A stretch of DNA of 64,000 bases from Alphaproteobacteria bacterium (GCA_016869075.1 VGEY01000004.1:20216-84215); one strand, 5' to 3'; shown: positions 37,918 through 47,358, numbered from the stretch's first letter. The notes: a model not told the origin generated them from the sequence alone. Translations and numbers: made by a program.

Positions 37918-38195
37918 GTGAATCTTTTCCTCAATTCTTTCATGAAAATATTCTTATTGTATTCAGTACCATACCCCTGCTTTATTAACAATCCTTTCCC
38001 ATCTCTTCGCTCCTCCCTTAGCCCATACGTTGAGCTTGCTTACTTATTTCACTATTGCTGAAAATCTTAGATAATATTAATGTTGTGTTTTTAATGAAAG
38101 ACCATTAGTGAGATAAGAGAGAATAAGTTATAATCACCTCAACTAGGCACTCAATAATATATCTTAAACAAGATAAACGGAGTTTAATATAAGTA

Positions 38196-38987
38196 ATGAG
38201 TAGAATCTTCACCGTATCAAACCAAAAAGGGGGTGTGGGAAAAACCACCACTACGGTTAATCTTGCAACAGGCTTGGCTGCGGTTGATAAGAAAGTTCTT
38301 ATTATTGATATGGATCCTCAAGCCAATGCATCAACTGGATTAGGCTTTACTAAGCAAAAGCGGCTCCTTAACTCCTATGGCCTCTTGATCGGTGATTACA
38401 CTTTCAATCAAGTTGTCGTCAAAAGCCCAATTCCTGGGTTATCCATCATTCCATCCGCTATTGATTTATTAGGTGCTGAAATTGAATTGGTTGGCATGGA
38501 ACGTAGAGAATATATCTTGAGAGACATCATTGCCCCCCATATTAAGATGTATGACTATATCTTCATTGATTGTCCACCTTCGATGGGACTGTTAACACTC
38601 AACTCCATGGTTGCCGCAACCGACGTTATTATCCCACTCCAATGTGAATATTATGCTTTAGAAGGATTGAGCTACTTATTGGGTTCAATTCAAAAAATTC
38701 AGAAAACCCTAAACCCCCGCTTGTCCCTTTTTGGAATTGTCCTTACAATGTATGATCGTAGGAGCTCTTTGTGTGAAATGGTTGCTCGTGACGTTCGTTC
38801 TTATCTGAAAGAGAAGGTCTTTGAAACAGTCATCCCGAGGAACACAAAAGTTTCTGAGGCCCCGAGTCATGGGAAGCCTGCTCTGATATATGATATAAAG
38901 TGCACGGGATCTCAAGCTTATATGTCGCTCGCGCGTGAAGTATTAATTCGTGATGCCCACTTAATGAAGGAGGAGAGAGTTGCATGA
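38196..38987 (+). CDS. parA: Chromosome partitioning ATPase ParA
   Basis: A deviant Walker-type ATPase that moves ParB-parS complexes. It shows KGGVGKTTTTVNLA (deviant Walker A), IDMDPQANASTGLG (switch I) and IFIDCPPSMGLLTLN (Walker B region). 263 residues without N-terminal HTH is the chromosomal Soj type. It overlaps parB by 4 bp. Neither the gid/rsmG genes usually upstream nor a parS-like TGTTTCACGTGAAACA was seen nearby. Confidence 0.95.
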   Translation: MSRIFTVSNQKGGVGKTTTTVNLATGLAAVDKKVLIIDMDPQANASTGLGFTKQKRLLNSYGLLIGDYTFNQVVVKSPIPGLSIIPSAIDLLGAEIELVGMERREYILRDIIAPHIKMYDYIFIDCPPSMGLLTLNSMVAATDVIIPLQCEYYALEGLSYLLGSIQKIQKTLNPRLSLFGIVLTMYDRRSSLCEMVARDVRSYLKEKVFETVIPRNTKVSEAPSHGKPALIYDIKCTGSQAYMSLAREVLIRDAHLMKEERVA

Positions 38988-39862
38988 TGGAAACTGAAAT
39001 GAAAAAAGCGCCCTTAGGTCGTGGGCTCTCTGCTTTGTTAGGCGAATCCACCATGATGGAAATTGAGATGCCAAGAACGGTTTCTTCTCTGCCAACGCAT
39101 GATCTAAAGCCTGGAAAGTTTCAGCCTCGCACACGATTTGATGATGAGAAGTTGACAACACTCATCGATTCAATCCGTGAAAAAGGAATTATTCAACCTC
39201 TTGTTGTTCGCCCTTTAGAAAAAGATACAGGAACATATGAAATCATTGCAGGAGAACGTCGCTGGCGTGCTGCGCGTACCCTCAACTTGGAACAAGTCCC
39301 CGTTATTATACGTGACTATAATGACCGCGAAGCCCTCGAGATTGCCCTTATTGAAAACATTCAGCGGGATGACCTTACCCCCATTGAAGAAGCAGAAGGC
39401 TACCAACGTCTCCTCCATGAATTTAATTATACGCAAGAAGAACTGGCGCGCTCCATTGGCAAAAGCCGAAGTCACGTGGCCAATATGCTGCGTCTAAATC
39501 AGTTGCCAGACAATGTTAAGTCCATGATACAAGACGGAAAAATATCCGCAGGGCACGCCCGAACTCTTGTCAATACGGACAACATTGAAGAAATGGTTCA
39601 AAACATCGTTCAAAACAATTTGAATGTGCGTCAAGCAGAGTTGCTCAAGCGTACGCGAAAAAATGATCCTCTTCTCGAGCTCCCTGAATCAAACCTCATG
39701 CACCAAGCAAAGATCGTAGAAAGTGAAATTGCAAAAATTTTAAAGCTTGATGCCTCTTTAAAAATCAAAAAGACCGGTGCAACCCTGACTCTTCAATTTA
39801 AAAGTTATGAGGAAATTGATGAGTTTGTGGACAAAGTGCGCTTAGCCTATGAAGGATATTAG
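38984..39862 (+). CDS. parB: Chromosome partitioning CTPase ParB
   Basis: A centromere-binding DNA clamp. It shows an N-terminal RGLSALLGE motif that stimulates ParA, FQPRTRFD and IIQPLVVRPL, the CTP-binding AGERRWRAA (GERRxR), NIQRDDLTPIEEAEGYQRL, then an HTH with GKSRSHVANMLRLNQLP, and a C-terminal dimerisation domain. 292 residues. A GGAGGAGAG site lies inside the end of parA. In alphaproteobacteria ParB is anchored at the pole by PopZ, encoded at 6.65-7.3 kb. Confidence 0.95.
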   Translation: MMETEMKKAPLGRGLSALLGESTMMEIEMPRTVSSLPTHDLKPGKFQPRTRFDDEKLTTLIDSIREKGIIQPLVVRPLEKDTGTYEIIAGERRWRAARTLNLEQVPVIIRDYNDREALEIALIENIQRDDLTPIEEAEGYQRLLHEFNYTQEELARSIGKSRSHVANMLRLNQLPDNVKSMIQDGKISAGHARTLVNTDNIEEMVQNIVQNNLNVRQAELLKRTRKNDPLLELPESNLMHQAKIVESEIAKILKLDASLKIKKTGATLTLQFKSYEEIDEFVDKVRLAYEGY

Positions 39863-39876
39863 AGATCGGGCTTCCC

Positions 39877-41844
39877 ATGACCGATAATATCTTATGGAGC
39901 CCTTCCCCGAAAGCCATACAAGCTGCAAGTTTGACTCGGTTTATGGATAAGCTCAAGCAAGATCGCAATATTACGCTCGCCACATATGAAGATCTCTACA
40001 CATATTCCCTTCTACATCCAGAACAATTTTGGAAAGGCGTTTGGGATTTTTGCGCACTTATTTCTGAAACACAAGGTGAGCGTTTTCTCATCGATGCAGA
40101 CAATCTTGAGAAAGCAAAATTCTTCCCAGACGCGCGTCTTAATTTTGCTGAAAATTTGTTGAGACGGCGGGATGATTCCATCGCTCTCACCTTTTATGGT
40201 GAAGACCAAGTTTATCAAACGCTGACCTATCAAGATCTTTATCATCAAACCATTCAATTAGCCCAGGTCTTCAAAAGATGGGGCATCCAACCTGGCGATC
40301 GTATAGCAGGGTATTTGCCAAACATTCCTCACACTGTTATTGCCATGTTAGCAGCCGCCAGCCTTGGAGCAATCTGGTCTTCCTGCTCACCTGACTTTGG
40401 CGTTCAGGGTGTTGTGGATCGGTTTTCCCAAATTAAACCAACTGTTTTTCTCATGGCGGATGGCTATTACTATGGTGGAAAAGTCTTCTCCTGCCTGGAT
40501 CGCCTTCCACCCATTCGAGATGCTCTTCCCTCCCTTAAAAAAGTCATCCTCATTCCCTACATCACTTCAGCACAAGATTTAAAAAATCAAAATATAAGTC
40601 CCCAAATAGAAATATGGGAGGATCTTCTCACAGCGTCTCCTCCTGAGGCCTTCACCTTTCCTCAGCTCCCCTTTAACCACCCCCTTTATATTCTCTATTC
40701 GTCAGGAACAACCGGCGTTCCAAAATGCATCATTCATGGAGCAGGCGGAACGCTCCTTCAACATCTCAAAGAACATCAACTCCATTGTGATATAAAGCCC
40801 GACGATAAAGTTTTTTATTACACCACATGCGGTTGGATGATGTGGAATTGGCTTGTCTCAGCGCTGGCGAGCGGTGCAAGTCTTGTATTATATGATGGCT
40901 CTCCCCTCCATCCGCATCCTGAATTTTTGTTTGAAATTGCAGAAAAAGAAGGCATCACCCTCTTTGGCACTTCTGCCAAATTCATTGATACTCTTGCCAA
41001 AAATAATCTTGAGCCCCACAAGAAATATGCCCTTGCGTCTTTGCGCATGGTGACATCAACAGGGTCTCCTTTATGTGCGGAAAGCTTCGATTATGCCTAT
41101 CGCGCCATCAAAAAAGATATGTGCCTCGCCTCCATTTCCGGTGGAACAGACATTGTTTCTTGCTTTGCTTTGGGCAATCCTATTGCCCCTGTCAGACGCG
41201 GCGAACTTCAATGCCGTGGCTTAGGTCTCGCCGTACGGGTTTTTGATGAAGCAGGCCAAGAAATCAGGGGGCAAAAAGGAGAGCTGGTGTGTACGCAACC
41301 TTTTCCCTCCCAGCCTCTCGGGTTTTGGAATGATCCTGATGGTGAGAAATATCACAACGCCTATTTCAAGCGCTTTCCCAATGTGTGGCATCATGGGGAT
41401 TTTGTGGAACTCACGCCCCATGATGGCCTCATTATTTATGGCCGCTCTGATACCGTCTTAAATCCAGGCGGTGTGCGCATTGGAACTGCTGAAATCTATC
41501 ATCAAGTGGACAAAATCGAAGATATTCTTGAAAGCATCGCCATTGGCCAACAGTGGAAAAATGATGTGCGCATCATCTTGTTTGTCCATCTGAAAGGCGA
41601 CATTCCATTATCTGACGCGCTTATTGAAAAAATTAAAGATCAGATTCGGCGCAATACCTCTCCCCGCCATGTCCCTGCAAAAATCATTGCTGTCACAGAT
41701 ATTCCCCGCACGAAAAATGGAAAGCTCGCTGAAAGCGCCGTACGAGACACGGTGCACGGTGAGGTGAATAAAAATCACGAAGCCCTCGCCAACCCTGACG
41801 TTCTCGACCAATTTAAAAACCGCGAAGAACTGACCCAAGATTAA
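39877..41844 (+). CDS. aacS: Acetoacetyl-CoA synthetase
   Basis: An AMP-forming ligase converting acetoacetate and CoA to acetoacetyl-CoA, for ketone body or polyhydroxybutyrate carbon use. The ANL signature LYSSGTTGVPKCIIHG is intact, as is SGGTDIVSCF, and the C-terminal catalytic lysine is in PRTKNGKLAESAVRD. The family N-terminal block (about 1-110) with FWKGVWDF and LNFAENLLRR distinguishes it from acetyl-CoA synthetase. 655 residues is typical. It starts 14 bp after parB; it uses more G/C third positions than nearby genes, which could mean a different origin. Confidence 0.93.
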   Translation: MTDNILWSPSPKAIQAASLTRFMDKLKQDRNITLATYEDLYTYSLLHPEQFWKGVWDFCALISETQGERFLIDADNLEKAKFFPDARLNFAENLLRRRDDSIALTFYGEDQVYQTLTYQDLYHQTIQLAQVFKRWGIQPGDRIAGYLPNIPHTVIAMLAAASLGAIWSSCSPDFGVQGVVDRFSQIKPTVFLMADGYYYGGKVFSCLDRLPPIRDALPSLKKVILIPYITSAQDLKNQNISPQIEIWEDLLTASPPEAFTFPQLPFNHPLYILYSSGTTGVPKCIIHGAGGTLLQHLKEHQLHCDIKPDDKVFYYTTCGWMMWNWLVSALASGASLVLYDGSPLHPHPEFLFEIAEKEGITLFGTSAKFIDTLAKNNLEPHKKYALASLRMVTSTGSPLCAESFDYAYRAIKKDMCLASISGGTDIVSCFALGNPIAPVRRGELQCRGLGLAVRVFDEAGQEIRGQKGELVCTQPFPSQPLGFWNDPDGEKYHNAYFKRFPNVWHHGDFVELTPHDGLIIYGRSDTVLNPGGVRIGTAEIYHQVDKIEDILESIAIGQQWKNDVRIILFVHLKGDIPLSDALIEKIKDQIRRNTSPRHVPAKIIAVTDIPRTKNGKLAESAVRDTVHGEVNKNHEALANPDVLDQFKNREELTQD

Positions 41845-41947
41845 AAATAATTACCCACTCGCACTCCCGAAACAAATAATATTAATAAAATTTTAATTTG
41901 TTGAGGGTTAATGTAACAACAGAATTCATACTTTTGAGGAGCCTTAC

Positions 41948-42643
41948 ATGTATTTAAATAAAGTCACAACACTCATCATTGCAGTAGCAATTTCAGCAAG
42001 TTTTCACGTAAGCCACGCCGCTTTCCTCTGTCCCGACACGAAGGAAGTTGAGACGGCCATTGATGCCTTAGCCAAAGATGGCAATGCGAACTTTGAAGGC
42101 CAGACTCTTTCCTTGGTCTTCGCGGCTACAACCAACCAAGATTATAACAATACTCTCATCAAATCTAAGGATGAGCTTCAACAATTTCTTAAAACAAGTC
42201 GTGCAATGGCCAAAAGTGCTTCTATGAAGGGGACCGTCTATGCATCACGTCTCGATAACCCACCCCATTATTGTCCTTATAAAGTGTCGATTGGAACGAA
42301 TCATGTGACCATTGCCTTAAGCGATAAGGAAAACGCGGCTCCCCTTCAATGCCCCCTCCTTAATACAACCAATATTGAGCAGCTTAAAAGGGAGGGCTTT
42401 ATTATTGCCGGCGGTCCAAAATACACCATCTCCCCTGTCGGTGTGGCTGATAATCCAAAAATCATCACCAACAAAGAAGGGATCATCAAACTCGAAAATA
42501 CCTTTGCTCCCACCAAAGTAACCCTCAAGATAATCCCCATGAAGAATGCTAAGAAAGACGGAAGGTGTCTTTATCAAGTTTCCGCGATGATGGATCAAAC
42601 ACAAGCAACCACAGGGATTTTAGCCCTCGTCCCTGCTTCCTAA
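41948..42643 (+). CDS. Secreted four-cysteine protein of unknown function
   Basis: 231 residues with a signal peptide (about 1-25, ending SHAAF). I do not recognise a family. Two halves look alike: each begins with a Cys-Pro (FLCPDTKEVETAIDAL, LQCPLLNTTNIEQLKREG) and ends with Cys-x-Tyr-x-Val-Ser (HYCPYKVSIG, GRCLYQVSAM, the first with an inserted Pro), so it is probably a tandem duplication of a small domain, each with one disulfide. Good GAGGAG site before the ATG, and a terminator follows, so it is a single-gene unit. A periplasmic or secreted location is inferred. Confidence 0.7.
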   Translation: MYLNKVTTLIIAVAISASFHVSHAAFLCPDTKEVETAIDALAKDGNANFEGQTLSLVFAATTNQDYNNTLIKSKDELQQFLKTSRAMAKSASMKGTVYASRLDNPPHYCPYKVSIGTNHVTIALSDKENAAPLQCPLLNTTNIEQLKREGFIIAGGPKYTISPVGVADNPKIITNKEGIIKLENTFAPTKVTLKIIPMKNAKKDGRCLYQVSAMMDQTQATTGILALVPAS

Positions 42644-42667
42644 ACGACCGATTTATATGTGAGATCT

Positions 42668-42694
42668 GAGGCGAGCCGGTAACGGACTCGCCTC
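42668..42694 (+). terminator. Intrinsic terminator after the secreted protein gene
   Basis: GAGGCGAG (42668-42675) pairs with CTCGCCTC (42687-42694), an 8-bp GC-rich stem with an 11-nt loop, followed by TTTTAT. It lies 24 bp past the stop of the plus-strand gene; on the other strand no U tract follows, so it does not serve trkH. Confidence 0.85.
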
Positions 42695-42708
42695 TTTTAT
42701 AAAAGACC

Positions 42709-44163
42709 TTAATCCCGCCAAAATGACGGCATAAAGAGCACGAGAATCGCCAACAACTCCAGACGCCCCAGAATCATCCCCACCATTAAAATGCCTTTAG
42801 GCCCAATATCTAAATGCGCAAAAGACCCGAGGGGACCAATCAGAGGCGTCAGCCCGGATCCCAAGTTCCCCAGAGCAGATGCAGCACCGGATAAGCTGGT
42901 GATAAAATCGAGCCCAAAAATAGAAAGCCCACCTGTTAGGAGAATGAGGCAAAAACCATAAAGGGTAATGAACGTAAAAACAGACGTCGAAATATTCTCA
43001 GAGATTTTTTGGTTTTGATAGGTTGGGAGATAAATCCCATGGGGGCGTCGCAATTGGCGCATATGGCTTAACGCAACAGCAAACAAAACTTGAAAGCGGA
43101 ATATTTTAATTCCGCCCGCCGTGGACCCCGTACATCCTCCAATGAGGCTTAAGACAAAAAACAGCACAAGGGGAAATGTTCCCCACAAGGTATAGTCATC
43201 CGTGGTAAAGCCAGTTGATGTAATCACCGATATCACAGCAAACGACGCATGCCGCAGGCTCCCCAAGAAGGTCATGTTTTGATGGATCATGAGCCAGCAA
43301 GACCCCAACAAAGAGGCAATTCCAATAATGCCCAAATAAACCCGCAGCTGGCTATCCAGCCACACAGCTTTATAATTGCGGTGCCATATCTTGACAAACA
43401 AAAGAAACGTCATACCGCCGATGATCATAAACAACATCAAAATCAATTCGATGGTAAAATTATGAAACGCCCCCACTGACAAATCTTTGGTGCTCAAGCC
43501 CCCTGTTGAAACCGTTGCCATGGAATGGCAAATGGCATCAAACCAATTCATGCCAGCGAGATGAAGCAAAATGGTGCAGGTGAGCGTGAAAAGGCAATAC
43601 ACAGAAATAATGGCCGAGGCAATTTGAGAAACGCGCGGTAAAATGCGCTCTGATCGGTCAGAAAATTCTGTGCGAAAGAGTTGCATGCCTCCGATCCGTA
43701 AGATTGGCAAAATGGTCATGGCCATCACGATAATTCCGGTCCCGCCTAACCATTGGAGAAGCGCGCGCCACAAAAGAATCCCTTTGGGAATTTTGTCCAA
43801 ATGCGCCAACACCGTTGAGCCTGTGGTGGTCAGCGCCGAGACGGATTCAAACCAACAATCTAAAAATCCCAAGGACAAAGAAGACCAGAAGAACGGCAAA
43901 GCGGCAAAAAGAGAAGTGGAAACCCAACTGGCTGCCGTTAAAAGAAAAGCTTCTCGAACACGCAACTCCGTTTTTCCTTCAGAGCGGTTCGACAAAACCA
44001 GCAGCGTTCCAACAAGACCTGTTATAAAAGTCGAAATGGCAAACCCGCGCCAGCCCCCTGTGCGATAGATTAAGAACTCCACACTTAACGGGATCAGCAT
44101 AGCAGCAGAGATAATGCTGAGAAGAATTCCAATGAGAAAAAAAACCGCTCGAAACGCGATCAC
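42709..44163 (-). CDS. trkH: Trk potassium uptake protein TrkH
   Basis: A polytopic inner-membrane K+ channel-like transporter subunit working with the cytosolic TrkA. It has about ten membrane segments and the selectivity-filter type motifs SALTTTGSTV, TVSTGGLSTKD, TSTGFTTDDY and SALGNLGSGL, with GGCTGSTAGGIK before the last repeat. A GTG at 44163, 11 nt after CGAGG, gives 484 aa starting VIAFRAVFFLIG; a TTG at 44193 would add ten residues but sits directly on its Shine-Dalgarno-like sequence. No trkA is in the window. G/C content is higher than in the flanking accessory region. Confidence 0.92.
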   Translation of the reverse strand: MIAFRAVFFLIGILLSIISAAMLIPLSVEFLIYRTGGWRGFAISTFITGLVGTLLVLSNRSEGKTELRVREAFLLTAASWVSTSLFAALPFFWSSLSLGFLDCWFESVSALTTTGSTVLAHLDKIPKGILLWRALLQWLGGTGIIVMAMTILPILRIGGMQLFRTEFSDRSERILPRVSQIASAIISVYCLFTLTCTILLHLAGMNWFDAICHSMATVSTGGLSTKDLSVGAFHNFTIELILMLFMIIGGMTFLLFVKIWHRNYKAVWLDSQLRVYLGIIGIASLLGSCWLMIHQNMTFLGSLRHASFAVISVITSTGFTTDDYTLWGTFPLVLFFVLSLIGGCTGSTAGGIKIFRFQVLFAVALSHMRQLRRPHGIYLPTYQNQKISENISTSVFTFITLYGFCLILLTGGLSIFGLDFITSLSGAASALGNLGSGLTPLIGPLGSFAHLDIGPKGILMVGMILGRLELLAILVLFMPSFWRD

Positions 44164-44252
44164 TGTACCATTTACCTCGTGGCTTAATGTCAACCTTCAA
44201 AAACCTTAGTCCTTATTAGCTACCCTGTAAAGGCTGAAAGGTGACAACTTAA

Positions 44253-44503
44253 GTCATTGCGAGGCCGAAGGCCGTGGCAATTTATGTATTCCTGTATTCT
44301 CACTCCTTAAATACATGGACTGCTTTGCTCCGCTCGCAGTGACGGTGGTGAGGAGTCATTGCGAGGAGCGCATGCGACGAAGCAATCCATGTATTCAAAA
44401 ATCTTTGCCATAAACACCTGGACTGCTTCACTCCGCTCAAAGGGGCGATTGGGTTGTATTTGTCATTACGAGGAGCGCATGCGACGAAGCAATCCACGTA
44501 TTA
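44253..44503. repeat. Cluster of palindromic dispersed repeats
   Basis: At least four copies of a palindromic unit. Forms seen: GTCATTGCGAGGCCGAAGG at 44253, AATACATGGACTGCTTTGCT (inverse) at 44310-44343, GTCATTGCGAGGAGCGCATG at 44355-44395, a partial at about 44419, and GTCATTACGAGGAGCGCATG at 44462-44503. Units alternate in orientation and often end in ATGTATT. They are noncoding REP/RPE-like elements; the same family recurs at 47474, 48489, 48533, 57645 and 58444. They mark the start of the accessory stretch. The rest of 44164-44605 shows nothing else. Confidence 0.85.
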
Positions 44504-44605
44504 TATACCTCCCCCCTTGAGAGCGATTTTTTAACTTATTGATTTATGATATTAAAATACTATTTTGAATAGCACCCTTCCTATATTATATGGAGGATAT
44601 ATGTT

Positions 44606-44965
44606 ATGGATGAAAAAGTTACCATTTTTTATACTATTTATAAGATTTCAGAAAATAAATACATATTAGAGGATGTAAGGAACAACAATAATCTCTATGA
44701 ATTCAATACCTTCATTCAAATTATTAGTGCTTTTCTCATCCCAGACGTTCCAGACCTCCCTCCTCTGTGTCAGCAAGATATCCCACCAAAATATATGAGC
44801 AAAGTAGATATACTAGAAAGAAGTTTTATAGAAAAAAATACTAATTTTTCTATTTCTGGCCGTGATTTTCATTGGACTATAATAGGGCGCAGGATTGACC
44901 CAAGTAACTACTTTAATATAGGACGTGAGCTTTTAGAGAAAATACAAACAAGACAACGTTGGTAG
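44606..44965 (+). CDS. Small hypothetical protein
   Basis: 119 residues, soluble, no signal or membrane segment, not recognised. A GGAGG site lies about 12 bp before the ATG. Sequence features are a Tyr/Asn-rich N-terminal half, a PDVPDLPPL stretch near the middle and a basic end. It lies at the left of a low-GC accessory block between repeat clusters, and its base composition matches that block rather than the trkH side. The following gene starts 155 bp later. Confidence 0.65.
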   Translation: MDEKVTIFYTIYKISENKYILEDVRNNNNLYEFNTFIQIISAFLIPDVPDLPPLCQQDIPPKYMSKVDILERSFIEKNTNFSISGRDFHWTIIGRRIDPSNYFNIGRELLEKIQTRQRW

Positions 44966-45120
44966 GCATTACTATTTATTTTTATCTACCTCTTCGCATC
45001 TTTTTCCTTGTGATCGAAAGACACACAAAATCAAGCATAAGTCAACTCTTGTTAAAGCACCACAATAACATTTATTTTAAAATTACTGCTATTTTAGTTA
45101 GGTGTACCAAAGGATAAGCG

Positions 45121-45600
45121 ATGGAAGAATCAATAGATACAGAACATAAACATAAGGTTTGGTTGTATGAAATTTATAATGATAAGTGGATGTTCCTTTA
45201 CAGCCAATTTTTAAATAATGTAAATTCTAATATCAAATTACTCTTTATAGTTAACTCAGGGACAATCATTAGTCTTTTAACCTTTGCTGGTCATCAGCCT
45301 AATTTAAAGCTTTTTTCAGAACTTCGAATCTCATTCGTTATTTTGATGGTCGGTGTTATTTGCGCTGTGTTAAGTAGCATTTCAGAGATGCGCAGGCAAG
45401 ATATTGCACTTGGTAATTTTCATAGAGAATGGATAGAGCTTTTTAGATTCAATGAAACAAAAAATATTTCCCGACAGCTCACTGCTAGCACCAGGGCCCA
45501 TTTTATTTTTAATATATTAGCTTGGATCTTTGGCATAATAGCTTTTCTCGCTTTTGTTTCAGGAACTATTCTTTCTGTTTGTATTCTTTCAGCTAGATAG
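45121..45600 (+). CDS. Small membrane protein with about three to four helices
   Basis: 159 residues. Hydrophobic segments are at about 38-56 (LLFIVNSGTIISLLTFAG), 68-87 (ISFVILMVGVICAVLSSI) and 128-156 (FIFNILAWIFGIIAFLAF then onward, long enough for one long or two short helices). The arrangement of two helices, a cytosolic stretch and a final helix resembles SLATT-type pore proteins in outline, but I could not confirm the family. An AAGGATAA site precedes the ATG. Next to a TIGR02391 HEPN-like gene, so it could be part of a two-gene defence module. Confidence 0.65.
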   Translation: MEESIDTEHKHKVWLYEIYNDKWMFLYSQFLNNVNSNIKLLFIVNSGTIISLLTFAGHQPNLKLFSELRISFVILMVGVICAVLSSISEMRRQDIALGNFHREWIELFRFNETKNISRQLTASTRAHFIFNILAWIFGIIAFLAFVSGTILSVCILSAR

Positions 45601-45698
45601 AAATTATACGAAACTTAAAGATTTAGCGTTGATAGTTGTAATACATAATATTCCATCAAATGTTACTGCGTTTAAAAATTCATAATCAGAGGCATCTT

Positions 45699-46490
45699 AT
45701 GACAAAAAGAATGGCTAGTAATGAACCTAAATGTGCAGAGTTAAGTGTACAACAAAAACAATCTGCAATTGAAGAAATTGATAAATTGATTGATGAATTA
45801 TCAAAGTTTGATTCTACTACAATTGGAAACATTTCTGATGACCGAATATACATATTTCAAATAAAAATAAATAAGGTGTTGGTAGATATTTTTGGCCCCA
45901 ACACTTTAGATTATGAGCGCTATAGAAATATTGAGTATCTAAACACAACACCTATTACTATGGGTTCAAATGATATCCAAGTAATCCAACAGGGGGTAGG
46001 AGCTGCCGTAAAAAAGGCCGTTAGCGTTCTTAATGTAATTAAGGATGGTTTTATAAGAGATATTCAAAATATAGACTCAAATAAACCCTCCAGAATATTA
46101 GCAGCATATAGTGGATTAGATCTTCATCCAGCCATAGCAACAGTTTCTAATGATTTATATAAAAATGGTCATTATGCACAAGCTGTTGAGGCAGCGGCGA
46201 AAGAAATTGAACGGTTGGTAAAAGAAAAAAGTGGGATGCCTGATAAATACGGCAGTAGCTTAATGCAGCATGTTTTTAGTTCCAATTCACCCAAATTAAA
46301 GTTTAACTCTTTATCATCACAATCGGACAAAGATGAGCAGCAGGGATTTATGTATCTATATACAGGAGCAGTGATGGCGATTAGGAATCCTCGAGCACAT
46401 GAAAATAGAATAGATGCTCCTGAGGAAGCATTAGAATATATTGCTTTTATAAGCCTTTTAGCTAAGCGCCTGGACAAAGCTTATAAATAA
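45699..46490 (+). CDS. TIGR02391 (Ymh) family HEPN-like protein
   Basis: 263 residues from ATG 45699, which has AGAGG about 8 nt upstream (an upstream ATG at 45660 has no site). The C-terminal half matches the Ymh/TIGR02391 family: LHPAIATVSNDLYKNGHYAQ then AVEAAAKEIERLVKEKSG, a QQGFMYLYTGAVMAIRNPRA segment and HENRIDAPEEALEYI. RNPRAH fits the R-x4-6-H motif of HEPN ribonucleases, so RNA cleavage is plausible. The family is common in phage, plasmid and defence contexts. The N-terminal half is helical and not recognised. Confidence 0.78.
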   Translation: MTKRMASNEPKCAELSVQQKQSAIEEIDKLIDELSKFDSTTIGNISDDRIYIFQIKINKVLVDIFGPNTLDYERYRNIEYLNTTPITMGSNDIQVIQQGVGAAVKKAVSVLNVIKDGFIRDIQNIDSNKPSRILAAYSGLDLHPAIATVSNDLYKNGHYAQAVEAAAKEIERLVKEKSGMPDKYGSSLMQHVFSSNSPKLKFNSLSSQSDKDEQQGFMYLYTGAVMAIRNPRAHENRIDAPEEALEYIAFISLLAKRLDKAYK

Positions 46491-46518
46491 TTCCATTAAA
46501 GATTTACAATATGGAGGC

Positions 46519-47358
46519 CTATGTCTTTTCTTTCAACTTTTTTATTTCCATCAAGGCATCGTATAATTCATCAAAATGTACATAAAATTTTTCATCGGGA
46601 TGTTTCTTTCTTTTGATTTCCATATAAGGTTTAAAAATATTATAATTAAAAATTAAGGAACCCCCACATAAATCATTTATTTTGTTTACTAGTTCATTAT
46701 CTTGAGTGTTACCTCGAGCAAGATAAGCAATAGTTTCCATAAAATCTAAGAAATTTAACAAATATACAAATTCTTCTGCATAAATACGATCTTTTGAAAT
46801 TTTAAATATTTCAAGACCCAAGACCGCCTGCACAAAATTATCCTTGGTTTCTATTGATAAGGGGAGTGGTAAATTTGGATATGGTTGATAATAATCATTA
46901 ATAATTTGCTTTGCTTTTAAATATTTTATTGAAGAATAATCGGTATCGCTTTTCTCAGGAAGCTCTTTAAGATCTTCTTTGTGCTTTTCACGTATTTGTA
47001 TATAGAGTTCATGGATGATTTTTCTGGCTCTAATGACTTCAACACTTCCCCATCTTTCGTCAATATGCAACAAGAAATCCTTGTCACTTTGATTGTTAAT
47101 TATCCTAATTTCATACCAAGCAACAATAGCTAAAGCCACTGTTGCAGCCCCAGTAACAAATACCAACCAAGCATTAATTTCTGGTTCTGCTTCATGAGCT
47201 TTTGAACTTATTATAAAATCTGTCAAATAATAATTAATAACAATTGAGATTACAGCCACGAAAGAAATAATTATTATAAATTTTTCAAAAAGCCCTAAAT
47301 TGCTCCTGAACCATTTTTTACATTCTTCCCACCGTATTTTCCACTTACTATCCTTCAT
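46519..47358 (-). CDS. DUF4760-like membrane-anchored protein
   Basis: 279 residues with two membrane helices near the N terminus (about 22-44, FIIIISFVAVISIVINYYL, and about 63-82, LVFVTGAATVALAIVAWYEI) and a cytosolic helical domain beginning FLLHIDERWGSVEVIRARKI, which resembles DUF4760. Function unknown. It points toward the HEPN-like gene (28 bp between stops). Similar proteins are scattered in accessory islands of many bacteria. Confidence 0.65.
   Translation of the reverse strand: MKDSKWKIRWEECKKWFRSNLGLFEKFIIIISFVAVISIVINYYLTDFIISSKAHEAEPEINAWLVFVTGAATVALAIVAWYEIRIINNQSDKDFLLHIDERWGSVEVIRARKIIHELYIQIREKHKEDLKELPEKSDTDYSSIKYLKAKQIINDYYQPYPNLPLPLSIETKDNFVQAVLGLEIFKISKDRIYAEEFVYLLNFLDFMETIAYLARGNTQDNELVNKINDLCGGSLIFNYNIFKPYMEIKRKKHPDEKFYVHFDELYDALMEIKKLKEKT

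Noticed and set aside
37918..38195. parS site or replication origin next to parAB
   Set aside because: No TGTTTCACGTGAAACA-like sequence, DnaA-box cluster or gid genes were seen.
44300..44497. Minus-strand ORF across palindromic repeats
   Set aside because: The translated text (FVACAPRNDK, LLAMTPHHRHCERSKAVH) is the usual spurious reading of the GTCATTGCGAG repeat.
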